A stretch of DNA of 64,000 bases from NCBI GenBank assembly GCA_017590115.1, contig JAGGNK010012559.1:4639459-4703458 (forward strand), in the 5' to 3' direction. Positions 1 through 19,235 of the stretch are shown here, one piece after another; within the stretch, counting starts at the first letter, position 1, and each line of letters opens with the position of its first letter. The notes beneath the pieces were generated by a model that saw only the letters and a program-made list of their open reading frames with translations, did no database searches and was not told the DNA's origin. The translations under genes and the position numbers were made by a program. Source of the DNA: Montifringilla adamsi (taxonomy: Eukaryota > Chordata > Aves > Passeriformes > Passeridae).

Positions 1-634
1 TCACCCTTGTGCTAACCCCAGGGGTTTGGGCAGAGCAGGGACAAGGACAGACCTGCCAGGGTGTCACCCCAGTGAGACAAGTGGAGACAAGGACAGCCCT
101 GCCAGGCCCCATGCCAGCCCCGTACCAGCCCTGGGGGTTCGGGGATGAATTCTGGCAGGGCCGGGCTGCTCCATCCCACCCACGAGCTCCAAGGATCCTG
201 ATCCCCCAGCTCGTCCCAGCAATCCCAGGGGTATGGGAAAGTGGGGACCAGGAAATTCCTGCCACAACCAGTGTCACCCCATGCCAGCCCCAGGGCAAGG
301 GCAAAGTGGGACAGGGACAGCACTGCCAGGATGTCACCCCTGTGCCAACTCCGGGGATTTGGGCAAGTGGGAACAAGGACAGCCTTGCCAGGGCCTGTGT
401 CACCCCTGTGCCAATCCCGAGGTGAGGGAAAGTGGGACTGGGACAGCCCTGCCAGGGCCGGTGTCACCCCTGTGCCAGTCCTGGGGCAAGGGCAAAGTGG
501 GACCAGCACAGCCATGCCAGGGCCTGTGTCACCCTTGTGCTAACCCCAGGGGTTTGGGCAGAGCAGGGACAAGGACAGACCTGCCAGGGTGTCACCCCAG
601 TGAGACAAGTGGAGACAAGGACAGCCCTGCCAGG
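1..634. repeat. Minisatellite and 528-bp-offset direct repeat in KCNQ4 intron 1
   Basis: A block of about 220 bp at 1-219 recurs at 529-747 with an offset of 528 bp and very few differences. Between the copies (about 230-545) lies a degenerate tandem array with a period of roughly 60 bp. Its units share the words 'aaggacagcc', 'tgccaggg' and 'gtcacccctgtgcca'. Open frames cross the block on both strands, as expected for GC-rich repeats with few stops, and none resembles a known protein. By position it belongs to KCNQ4 intron 1, because the first KCNQ4 exon in the window (5064) continues a codon begun upstream. Confidence 0.8.
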
Positions 635-3600
635 CCCCATGCCAGCCCCGTACCAGCCCTGGGGGTTCGGGGATGAATTCTGGCAGGGCCGGGCTGCTCC
701 ATCCCACCCACGAGCTCCAAGGATCCTGATCCCCCAGCTCGTCCCAGGCTATTTTGGGGTGCAGGGGTGTTTGGGGGGCACTGGGGGCCAACTGGTGCCC
801 GCCTGCCCATCCTGGGAGGCCGACTTGGCCCTGCTTCCCCTGAGCTCAGCAGCTTTCCCGGCTCACCTGTTCCTGGGCCGGCTCGGGCTGCAGCAGATGG
901 CAAAGCCCACCCTAATGAAGATTAATTGAGGAGATTTCGCCTTCCCCGCCGGGTTTTCATTATTGTTTTGGGGAGGTTTCATTGCTGCTGGGGCCGGGCT
1001 CTGCTCCTGCTGGGTCCTATCCCCGTGTCCATGCAGTGCCATGTGCTGGGAAAGGGGGCTGGAGATGGGAATTTTATCTGGGAGAGGTGAAACACCGGCT
1101 CTGCCTCTGCTCCCTCATCCCCCGGGATAGGGAAGCCCTGCAGCTCCTGTCCCTCTCTCCCTGCCCCCTCCCCATCCCCTGCCAGCATTCCTCGGCTTTC
1201 CAGCTCCTCTTGGAAGGTGGGAAGAGCAGCGAACTGGGATGGGTTCCTGTCACTGCCGGTCCCCAGCGGGGTTTGATGGAGGGCTGAGGATGTAAAACCC
1301 CCCCTGGGTGCTTGGTAGAGCGGCTGCGAGCGGAATTCCTGCCCGGGAGGGATGGGGGATGCTGGTTCCTGGCTCCCCTCGCTGCCTTCAGGCATCTGAC
1401 CCTTCCCTAAGCCGCTTAAGCGCTGCCGGCAGCCGGGACGGGGCGTTTGCCCAGGCTTTACAAGTTAATTCCTAGCAGGTGATGTGTTCCCAGAAAGTTC
1501 CTTTCCCAGCCAGCCCCGTGGGACCTCTCATGCCTGTATCCTTCCCCAGGCTCTCATGCCTGTATCCTTCCCCAAATCCTACGGGATGCTGCCTGGGAGG
1601 TTTCCCCACCCCGCAGCGAGGGCAGGTTTCCATCACGGTGCTGCTCCAGAGCCAGGGCCACCCACAGCAAAGTCCCAGGCACAGGGACCCCCCTCCCTGC
1701 TCGCTGGATGAGGCGAGGGGCACAAATCTTTGCAGGCTGGGAGATTTCTGCCTTCTCCTCTGCTTTGTGCTTCGCTGCCCGTGTAATTGCCTGCTAAATC
1801 CTGCTTGGATAATCTTTTATTGCTGATGATGCACGAAGCTGCGAGCTCTGCCCTGGGCCGTGTTTGCTCCTCAGCCAGAGCCTGGCACCCCCTGCCCGTG
1901 CCACGGGGGTGCTGCTATTCCCTGTGGGATTTCACTCCAGAACTGCTGTGCTGGAGGAAAAAAAACCCAATTAATAATTCAGAGGGAGAAGGAGCCGGCT
2001 CCAACCTTCTGCCTTGCGGGTGGGGAGAGCCCGGGAGAGCAGCAGCGCAGTGAGGACAGGGTGGTGACACGGCTGTGACACCCCTGGACCCTTCCTGGCT
2101 CCAGCTCTCCCTTCTCCCTGCTCTGCATCCAGCCCTTCTCCCATTCCCGAGGGTTTTTTTGCTGTTGGTTCCACCTCCAGCAGCATTTTGGGGAAAAGGA
2201 CCCATCTGTCCCCTTTAGGCTGTGCCACCCTCATCCCCCTCATGCCAGGGCTGGGTTGAGAGCCCCTGGTCCCACACGGGGCTGTGGGGTCAGTTGGGAG
2301 GGGTCCTGGATGTTCCCACTGAACCCCATGCCACCCCGGTACCAGCCCCGGGGGTTCGGGGATGAATCCTGGCAGGGCCGGGCTGCTCCATCCCCATCCC
2401 ACCCACGAGTTCCAAGGATCCTGATCCCCCAGCTCGTCCCAGGCTATTTTGGGGTGCAGGGGTGTTTGGGGGGCACTGGGGGCCAACTGGTGCCCGCCTG
2501 CCCATCCTGGGAGGCCGACTTGGCCCTGCTTCCCCTGAGCTCAGCAGCTTTCCCGGCTCACCTGTTCCTGGGCCGGCTCGGGCTGCAGCAGATGGCAAAG
2601 CCCACCCTAATGAAGATTAATTGAGGAGATTTCGCCTTCCCCGCCGGGTTTTCATTATTGTTTTGGGGAGGTTTCATTGCTGCTGGGGCCGGGCTCTGCT
2701 CCTGCTGGGTCCTATCCCCGTGTCCATGCAGTGCCATGTGCTGGGAAAGGGGGCTGGAGATGGGAATTTTATCTGGGAGAGGTGAAACACCGGCTCTGCC
2801 TCTGCTCCCTCATCCCCCGGGATAGGGAAGCCCTGCAGCTCCTGTCCCTCTCTCCCTGCCCCCTCCCCATCCCCTGCCAGCATTCCTCGGCTTTCCAGCT
2901 CCTCTTGGAAGGTGGGAAGAGCAGCGAACTGGGATGGGTTCCTGTCACTGCCGGTCCCCAGCGGGGTTTGATGGAGGGCTGAGGATGTAAAACCCCCCCT
3001 GGGTGCTTGGTAGAGCGGCTGCGAGCGGAATTCCTGCCCGGGAGGGATGGGGGATGCTGGTTCCTGGCTCCCCTCGCTGCCTTCAGGCATCTGACCCTTC
3101 CCTAAGCCGCTTAAGCGCTGCCGGCAGCCGGGACGGGGCGTTTGCCCAGGCTTTACAAGTTAATTCCTAGCAGGTGATGTGTTCCCAGAAAGTTCCTTTC
3201 CCAGCCAGCCCCGTGGGACCTCTCATGCCTGTATCCTTCCCCAGGCTCTCATGCCTGTATCCTTCCCCAAATCCTACGGGATGCTGCCTGGGAGGTTTCC
3301 CCACCCCGCAGCGAGGGCAGGTTTCCATCACGGTGCTGCTCCAGAGCCAGGGCCACCCACAGCAAAGTCCCAGGCACAGGGACCCCCCTCCCTGCTCGCT
3401 GGATGAGGCGAGGGGCACAAATCTTTGCAGGCTGGGAGATTTCTGCCTTCTCCTCTGCTTTGTGCTTCGCTGCCCGTGTAATTGCCTGCTAAATCCTGCT
3501 TGGATAATCTTTTATTGCTGATGATGCACGAAGCTGCGAGCTCTGCCCTGGGCCGTGTTTGCTCCTCAGCCAGAGCCTGGCACCCCCTGCCCGTGCCACG

Positions 3601-4017
3601 GGGGTGCTGCTATTCCCTGTGGGATTTCACTCCAGAACTGCTGTGCTGGAGGAAAAAAAACCCAATTAATAATTCAGAGGGAGAAGGAGCCGGCTCCAAC
3701 CTTCTGCCTTGCGGGTGGGGAGAGCCCGGGAGAGCAGCAGCGCAGTGAGGACAGGGTGGTGACACGGCTGTGACACCCCTGGACCCTTCCTGGCTCCAGC
3801 TCTCCCTTCTCCCTGCTCTGCATCCAGCCCTTCTCCCATTCCCGAGGGTTTTTTTGCTGTTGGTTCCACCTCCAGCAGCATTTTGGGGAAAAGGACCCAT
3901 CTGTCCCCTTTAGGCTGTGCCACCCTCATCCCCCTCATGCCAGGGCTGGGTTGAGAGCCCCTGGTCCCACACGGGGCTGTGGGGTCAGTTGGGAGGGGTC
4001 CTGGATGTTCCCACTGA
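635..4017. repeat. Two-copy tandem duplication, about 1.69 kb per unit
   Basis: Copy 1 (635-2322) and copy 2 (2324-4017) are head to tail and essentially identical over the stretches compared by eye. The offset is 1695 bp across most of the unit and 1689 bp at the left edge, because copy 2 has a 6-bp insertion of an extra 'ccatcc' near 2395. The left junction carries the word 'ccccatgcca' in both copies; the right junction is 'cccactga' in both. No coding exon of KCNQ4 falls inside. Near-identity points either to a very recent duplication or to a haplotig or assembly artefact. Confidence 0.88.
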
Positions 4018-4564
4018 GGGACAGAGCACCAGCCCCTCTCTGCTGTGTCCCCTGGTGCCTTCCCAGTGGCACTGGGACAGCTGGGACAGGATTCACCCCT
4101 CTGATGGCCCAGGAGCTGGTTCTGCCCAAAAATCCCACATCAACAACACAAAGAGATGGGAACGTCCTCCTGAGCAGGGGCTGAGCCCCCCACACCCCCA
4201 GGATTAATTAAAGAGATTTCTCCTTCCCCACTGGGTTCTCATTATTGCTTTGGGGAGGTTCCATCCACCCCTGGTGGCCCCCGGGCATTGTCACCACGAG
4301 AACACAGCCATGGGGCTGAGATGGGTGCCACCAGCTCGAGGACAAGGTGCCAGGGCCACCAGGGCTCAGCCAGGCCGTGCCAGTGCCAGCCAGCCTGGTG
4401 TGCCCGTGGTCCCCAGTGCCATCCTGGAGTGGCAGTGACGGAGCAGTGAGTGGCCCTTTGTGTCACGTGGCACAAGCCCTCCGCTTTCCTTTTTTAGAAT
4501 CGCTGGATCAGGGGAAAAAAAATGTATTTTTGGAGGTTTCATTTGCTTCAGCTTCAGAGTCGAC

Positions 4565-4606
4565 TCTCTTTTTTTCTTTTTCTTTTCTTTTTTTTTTTTT
4601 TTTTAA
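4565..4606. repeat. Poly-T / TC-rich tract
   Basis: A run of T with scattered C, ending in about 18 consecutive T, about 460 bp before the KCNQ4 exon at 5064. It may be a simple low-complexity tract or the A-tail of a decayed minus-strand retroelement; no recognisable element body adjoins it. Confidence 0.7.
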
Positions 4607-5004
4607 TTCCCCTCCTTATTTTAAATGGGCCAAAGCCCCTCGTGCCTGAGCCCGGCTCTCGGGGAGGAGCAGCCTCAGAGCTGTTCCTGGGGACTTTTCC
4701 CCTGGGTTGGCACTTCCCAGGTGTTGCTGGCAGGTCCCCACGGTGCCAGTGATACTGGGGACAGTCCTGAGGAGCTCTGGTCCCCTTCCTGCAGCACCAG
4801 AATCCTCCACAGTGCTGGACCCCCCACCCCGCGTCCCTCCCTGCCTTTAATTAAGAAGCTGCAGGGCTGCGGCAGAGCTGGCACCGAGCCCCACGGCAGC
4901 TCCTGGGCTGCCCAAGGCTCCGTGCCACCATCTAGAGGCAAAACGTGTCCCCAGTGGCTCTGCCACGGCCTGGGGAGGTCTTGACTGGGGAGTTCAGGCT
5001 GTGA

Positions 5005-13469
<8,465 letters not shown>

Positions 13470-15180
13470 GCAGGAGGCAGCGGGATGGACCCTGCCCGCC
13501 GGGGATGGGGCTGGGGGCGGCGTGGTGCTGTCCCCTCGCTGTCACCGTGTCACCTCTGTGGGGACACGGCTGCAGCAGGGTGGCTGTGGCACTGTGGCTT
13601 GGCCAGCCCAGGCTCCTGGGATGTTCCTGGGACATTCCTGGGGTGCTCCTGGGGATGTTCCTGGGATGCTCCTGGGGGTGATTCTGGGGTATTCCTGAGA
13701 TGCTCCAGGGACATTCCTTGGAACGTTCCTGGGATGTTCCTGGGGATGCTCATGGAATATTCCTGGGGGTGTTCCTGGGATGCTCCTGGGGAGCTCCTGG
13801 GATGTTCCTGGGCTATTCCTGGGATGTTCCTGGCTTCCTGTAGGATGACACCCTCCCAGCTCCGGGGTCCTGGGTGCTCCCCAGCTGTGGTGGGGATGCT
13901 CTGGGCTGGCCCCATCCCCTGGGGCTTGGTTTGAACCCCATCCCCAGCCCTCAGGACAGGTCCTGCCTGGTCCCCCAGAGCTGAGCCGGGGCCACCACCA
14001 GCTATGCAAGGTCCCACCTCCTTCTTGCTGCCAGTGCAGGGGTGTGGGGGCATGACCCAGAGTGGTTTTACCCGCATCACTCGGGGTCCCCAGTGTGGGG
14101 AGCAGGGGACTGCCCCCCTCCCCAGGCTGCACCTCTCCAGAAGCACAGCAGAGCCTTCTGCCTGCCCGTGCATGCTCCCAGGGCAATATATATATAGAAG
14201 ATATATATATATATGTATTTATGCAATAATGTCTTAATATGCAACACCCCTGGGAAGAGCAACCCGAGGGGCCATAGGCAATAAGCAACCCTCTGCCAGC
14301 TCCCAGGACTGGACTGTGCTGCCCAGGAGGGCCCTGGAGGCCCTGAGGGCTCAGTGCCGGGGGGAAATCTCCACCCGAGGGTGGCCCTGGAGCCAGGAAG
14401 CTGAGCAGGGGCTGTGGGGACAGGCGCTGTCCCCAAGGAGTGTCCCTCTCTCTGTGCCCCAACCCCTGCTCCTGCTTAAAGGATTCCCTCCCTGCTGGGT
14501 CCTGCGGTGCACAGTTTGTCCCTGTCCCCTCTGTGCTCCGGGGAGCACGGGCCGGGCCTGGAGGGGGCCTGCCACAGGGTGGTGTCCTTGCATGTCACCT
14601 TCAGCAGAGCCACGACAGCTCCCGCCCTGCCCCAGTCCCCTGCGCTGCTCCCCAGCCCAGCAACACCGGGGCTGTGCCAAAGCGCCTGGCTGGGGCTGCA
14701 CCCGGGGCTCCAGGGGGGCTCGGTGGTCTCCCCACAGTGCCAGGATCTGTCCTGGGCTGCTCCCCCCGCTGCCAGCTCTCAAGGGATGGCACCGTGGGAT
14801 TCGCACCCCTTCTCCCGTGCCCCTGTTCCGGGCACTGCGGACTCCCGACCCTGCTCGTCCCCTCGCCCCGTTAGTGCATGTGGCCAGCGCGGGCCGTGCC
14901 AGAGCTGCTTGAACCCCCCCACCCTGCTCCTGCCCTCCCCCCGGGGGTGCCCGGGCGGTGCGACACCAGGGGACAGCGCTGGGTGGGTGGCCGTGGGGCG
15001 AGGTGCATGCGACAGCTTTGCCCGACAGCTTTGCCCGCAGCCGCACGCAGGAATTAACCCTTAGAACCCCCCTCCCGGGGCTGGCTGGTCCCCGCAGACC
15101 CCCCGAGCCAGCGGTAGTTACCTCACTTGATTAACTTATTAACTTATTTGTTTCATTAAAATTTGGAGTAGAGGCTGCCC
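13470..15180 (+). other. KCNQ4: Probable KCNQ4 3' UTR with candidate polyadenylation signal
   Basis: There is no open frame with family resemblance downstream of the KCNQ4 stop. An ATTAAA hexamer at 15155-15160 follows an A/T-rich stretch and is the best polyadenylation candidate, giving a 3' UTR of about 1.7 kb, in line with the long mammalian KCNQ4 3' UTR as I recall it. A short TA-rich tract at 14186-14240 lies inside. The end is inferred and not directly shown. Confidence 0.4.
13616..13840. repeat. Minisatellite 'cctgggatgttcctggggat' in the KCNQ4 3' UTR
   Basis: About ten imperfect units built from 'tcctggga' plus 'tgttcctgggg', with spacing of about 18-24 bp. It starts 147 bp after the KCNQ4 stop and is therefore probably transcribed. 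Confidence 0.85.
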
Positions 15181-17640
15181 GCCTGCTGCCGTCTGTGTCC
15201 CGGCGCTCCCGAGAGGTGGCACTCCAGCCCTGCCACCCAGCAGCGGCCAAGGGACAGCAACGTGCGGCCAAGGGACAGCAACGTCCGGCCGGGGACACAA
15301 ATGTCCGGACTCCTCCCTGACCCCTTAAGCTGCGGAAAGCCACCGAGATGGGATTGAGAGCCCAGCTCCGGCTCGCTCGCCCTCCCCAGCTCCATCCTGT
15401 GCGCGGCGGGTGCAGGGCTGGTGTCGCTGCAGGAGGACCCGTGCGCTGCTTTTTTGGCACCTTACACGGAAGGGTCGCTGCCCCGGGAAGGGCTGTGCCC
15501 CCCCTGCCTGTTTGGCGTGTCCCCCCCACAAATGGCTAGGACGCTGCGATGTCCCCAAGGCCATCCCAGGGAGGTGAGGGTGGAGCCCCCTTCCCCAGGA
15601 GCCCCCAGACCCCTGTAGGGACAGCAAAGCTTCACCCCGTGGCTGTGAGCTGGCACCCCCGGGGACAGCGCGTCCTGCAGCGATGCCGGGGCTGAGGCGG
15701 CCCCTTCCCGTGCCGCTGGCCGGGGAGGAAGCCGGGGCTGGCGGCGGCTCGGTCCCTGCCTTTCCTGGCTGCCTCCTGCCAAGAAACTCGCTCCAGGATC
15801 GCCTCGGAGCCGAGCTCTGCGGGGACAGCTCCTCCGTGCCCCGCTCGCAGCGCCTCAGAGCTGCCCGGCCCGGGGATGGGGGGTTCGGGGGGCTCCAGCA
15901 TCCCGGTTCTGCCGAGAGCCCGATGTGTAGGGTGTGATCCCTGGGGGGTTGGCTTTGGGGGGCATTGTGCCGACCTCTCGCGGTGTTCCCAGAAGGGTGG
16001 GGGCATTCCCGGGTGGGTTTGGAGGGATTCATCCCTGCAGCTGTAGGATCTTCATCCCGCATCCAGCCCGGCTGTGTTCATGGGGCATCCAGGGCCAATC
16101 CAGCCGGGTGTGGGGTCTGAGCGGTGGGGACGGGGTCCTGGCAGCTTGTCCCTCCCCCGGCACGGCCGGGGCGGTGGCACAGGCAGGGCAGGGGAGGTGT
16201 GCCAGCCCGCGGCTCTGCCTCCAGCCGTCACATGGGCCCAAGGTGCCCCGGCAGGACTTTGTCCCCCTCCACCTTGGTGGCCCCACGTGCGCCGAGGCTG
16301 CCACTCCCGGCAAAGGGGACACGCGCAGAGGGGGGAGACGCTGGCGTCAGAGTGACACAGAGGGAGCTGTGACCTCGCAGGGCCAGCTGGCCGCGTCCCG
16401 CCGGAGCCCAGCCGCAGGAACGGGGTGAGGGGATGCACCAAACACTTGGACTGCCGCCGCTGCCGCCTCCGCGCAGCGCCTCTTATCAGCTGGCAGGGGG
16501 ACAGGGTTGTTACGGGAACGGTCAGCTGCTCCCGCAGCACCCCACGGCTCCTCTGAGCTGTCAGGGAGCTGGCGGGGGCACAAGGACACAGAGCAGCGGC
16601 CGGGGATGTCCTTTGTGCCAGTGGCTTTGCTTTGTTCTCCGGGGGTCTTGGGGGAATTCGTGACTCACTGTGGAATCCAGTCATGCTGGAGACAGTCGGA
16701 CTGGGCTGGACTCAGTTCCTTCCTGCGGCGCTCCAGCCTCCAGCTCCAGCGTTGCGTGCGCTGCCCAAGGACGCGCTCACAGGAAAAGGCCCTTCCAAGA
16801 GCTCTTGGAAGCGGGGCTCCCTGCGGAGGGGGCTCCACAGGACCCCACTTCAGGCTCCCAGAGCACCCCGGGCTCCCGGGGAGCAGGCAGCCCCCGTGCC
16901 CGGCGGGATTTGGTGCTCCCCACTTCCACTCCCTTGCCCGGAGTGGAGCCCACCCTGGCCGCGGCATCCCCGCCGTGGGCTCAGCCAGGAGCCCCTGGCC
17001 CGCGGCCCGCGGCCGTCCAGGGAACCCCGCGGTGCTCCCGTCCTGGCTGCCGCGAGGCATCCTCCAGGAATCCTTTGGCAGCGCCGGGAGATGCTCCCGG
17101 CCGGGCAGGGACAGCAGGAGCCCCGCGTGGGCGGCTGAGGTCCCGTAGCAGGTGCTGGTGCCGCGGGGGCACCGGGGCCTGGGGGGCGGCCAAAACCCCC
17201 CCTGTTGTGGTCTCTGAGCGCGTGGCTGGGCGCTGACAGCCGGGCTGGATCCAAGTGACACCAGCTCCATGCCCTGGGTTGGGCTGGGCTGTCCCTGTCT
17301 CAGCTGTACCCCTGGAAGGGGGAGGAATGCAGCCCCCTCCCCTCCTCTCCGCACACCTGGGGAATGGGGAAACCCCCCAGGACGGCTCCCCCTGCATGGA
17401 GCAGGGGGTGCTGGCCCGATAGCCGAGACCCCCCCCCCCCCCCCCATTTGGCGAGGGCAGTGCCGGGGGGCCCCGGGAGGGGATCAGGAGCCGGGGACAC
17501 CCCGGCCCCGCGGGGACAGAGGGGGCCACAAGTTCGGGGCCACAAGTTCGGGGCTCCTCTCTACAGCCCCAGGCCCGACCCCCGCCCCGCTGCGCTCCGC
17601 CCCGGGCCGGTCGCGGCTGCCCCGGCGCCTCCCCGCGCCC
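15181..17640. other. Intergenic, no gene recognised
   Basis: GC-rich sequence between the inferred KCNQ4 end and the TINAGL1 promoter. Open frames exist on both strands but overlap each other in many frames, lack splice structure and resemble nothing I know. I looked specifically for the conserved C-terminal acidic helix of CITED4, the human neighbour of KCNQ4, and did not see it. Confidence 0.6.
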
Positions 17641-17658
17641 CCCCGGCCGGGGCGCGGC

Positions 17659-17664
17659 TATAAG
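17659..17664 (+). promoter_or_regulatory. TATA-like box, likely TINAGL1 promoter
   Basis: 'ctataagg' occurs within a very GC-rich stretch, about 20 bp before the assembly gap. A start site about 30 bp downstream would fall inside the gap, so the non-coding first exon of TINAGL1 is probably hidden there. The first coding exon (from 19226) has a 3' splice site just upstream of its ATG, which demands such an upstream exon. Confidence 0.45.
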
Positions 17665-17681
17665 GAGCGGCGGGGCCAGCG

Positions 17682-18377
17682 NNNNNNNNNNNNNNNNNNN
17701 NNNNNNNNNNNNNNNNNNNNNNNNNNNNNNNNNNNNNNNNNNNNNNNNNNNNNNNNNNNNNNNNNNNNNNNNNNNNNNNNNNNNNNNNNNNNNNNNNNNN
17801 NNNNNNNNNNNNNNNNNNNNNNNNNNNNNNNNNNNNNNNNNNNNNNNNNNNNNNNNNNNNNNNNNNNNNNNNNNNNNNNNNNNNNNNNNNNNNNNNNNNN
17901 NNNNNNNNNNNNNNNNNNNNNNNNNNNNNNNNNNNNNNNNNNNNNNNNNNNNNNNNNNNNNNNNNNNNNNNNNNNNNNNNNNNNNNNNNNNNNNNNNNNN
18001 NNNNNNNNNNNNNNNNNNNNNNNNNNNNNNNNNNNNNNNNNNNNNNNNNNNNNNNNNNNNNNNNNNNNNNNNNNNNNNNNNNNNNNNNNNNNNNNNNNNN
18101 NNNNNNNNNNNNNNNNNNNNNNNNNNNNNNNNNNNNNNNNNNNNNNNNNNNNNNNNNNNNNNNNNNNNNNNNNNNNNNNNNNNNNNNNNNNNNNNNNNNN
18201 NNNNNNNNNNNNNNNNNNNNNNNNNNNNNNNNNNNNNNNNNNNNNNNNNNNNNNNNNNNNNNNNNNNNNNNNNNNNNNNNNNNNNNNNNNNNNNNNNNNN
18301 NNNNNNNNNNNNNNNNNNNNNNNNNNNNNNNNNNNNNNNNNNNNNNNNNNNNNNNNNNNNNNNNNNNNNNNNNNNNN
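17682..18377. other. Assembly gap (696 N)
   Basis: A run of N flanked on the left by a GC-rich promoter-like region and on the right by a tandem repeat. The apparent reading frames that span it are artefacts of the N run. Confidence 1.
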
Positions 18378-18390
18378 CAGCTAAAGGCAG

Positions 18391-18705
18391 GTACGGCACG
18401 GGCTCGGGGGGGACGGGGTGGGGCTGGGGGGGTGCCAGGCAGGAGGAGAGACGGGGGTCCCGCCCCATGAGTTCCGTGAGAGATCCCAGCACTGGACCCT
18501 CCACTCCTCTCCTGGGGTCTCTGCGCGGCGGGCGCGGCAGGTACGGCACGGGCTCGGGGGGGACGGGGTGGGGCTGGGGGGGTGCCAGGCAGGAGGAGAG
18601 ACGGGGGTCCCGCCCCATGAGTTCCGTGAGAGATCCCAGCACTGGACCCTCCACTCCTCTCCTGGGGTCTCTGCGCGGCGGGCGCGGCAGGTACGGCAGG
18701 GAACG
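18391..18705. repeat. 150-bp tandem repeat (two full units plus the start of a third) beside the gap
   Basis: 'gtacggcacggg' occurs at 18391 and again at 18541, with identical sequence between, and a third partial start 'gtacggcagg' at 18691. Each boundary reads 'ggcag|gtacgg', a good 5' splice-site sequence. The unit length is a multiple of three, so frames stay open across it on both strands, but no protein family is recognisable. The true copy number is unknown because the array may continue into the gap. Confidence 0.9.
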
Positions 18706-19235
18706 GGAAGGGGATTCCACCCCGTGGGATCCCCGTGGGTTCCCAGGTCACCCTCCCCGCGTTATGGGGGTCCCAGGAGTCCCCACGCTGCAGGCGGGGT
18801 GGGCACGGCCGCGGGAGGGAGCCGGCAGGAGGGGGTCCTTCCCCGTGTGCCCCCGGATTGTCCTCACCGGCCCTTTTGGGGTCCCCATCACCCCCCTGGA
18901 CCCCGCGGGCTGAGACCTGGCAGCTCATGGCACTGCCCGCGGTAGCTTTGGGAACGGGCCCCGGGCAGACCCCCCGGGTGTCCCGGGGAGCCCCTTCCCC
19001 TGGGGGTTGGTTTTGGAGCCTGTGGTGAAGGAGTGGGTGGGCACGGGGCCCCTCCGAGGCCGGGATGTGCGGAGCTGGGGGGAAAGGGTGTTTTGGAGCT
19101 TGAGCTGCGTGGTCACAAGGGGAGTTACAAAACCGGAATGTTTTGAGGAGCCTGGGGAGGGCAGGGTGGGAGCAGCGCCCACCCCGCCGTGGGGCTGGCG
19201 TGCCCTCACTGCCCTCCCTCCGCAGGTGTGGGGAC

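Noticed and set aside
979..1395. Possible duplicated small gene (same 138-codon frame at 2674-3090)
   Set aside because: The frame is identical in both copies only because the DNA is. It overlaps other open frames on both strands, has no homology I recognise, and lies in a KCNQ4 intron.
15300..16100. CITED4, the human neighbour of KCNQ4
   Set aside because: No frame shows the conserved CITED C-terminal motif; the frames present are GC-rich shadows.
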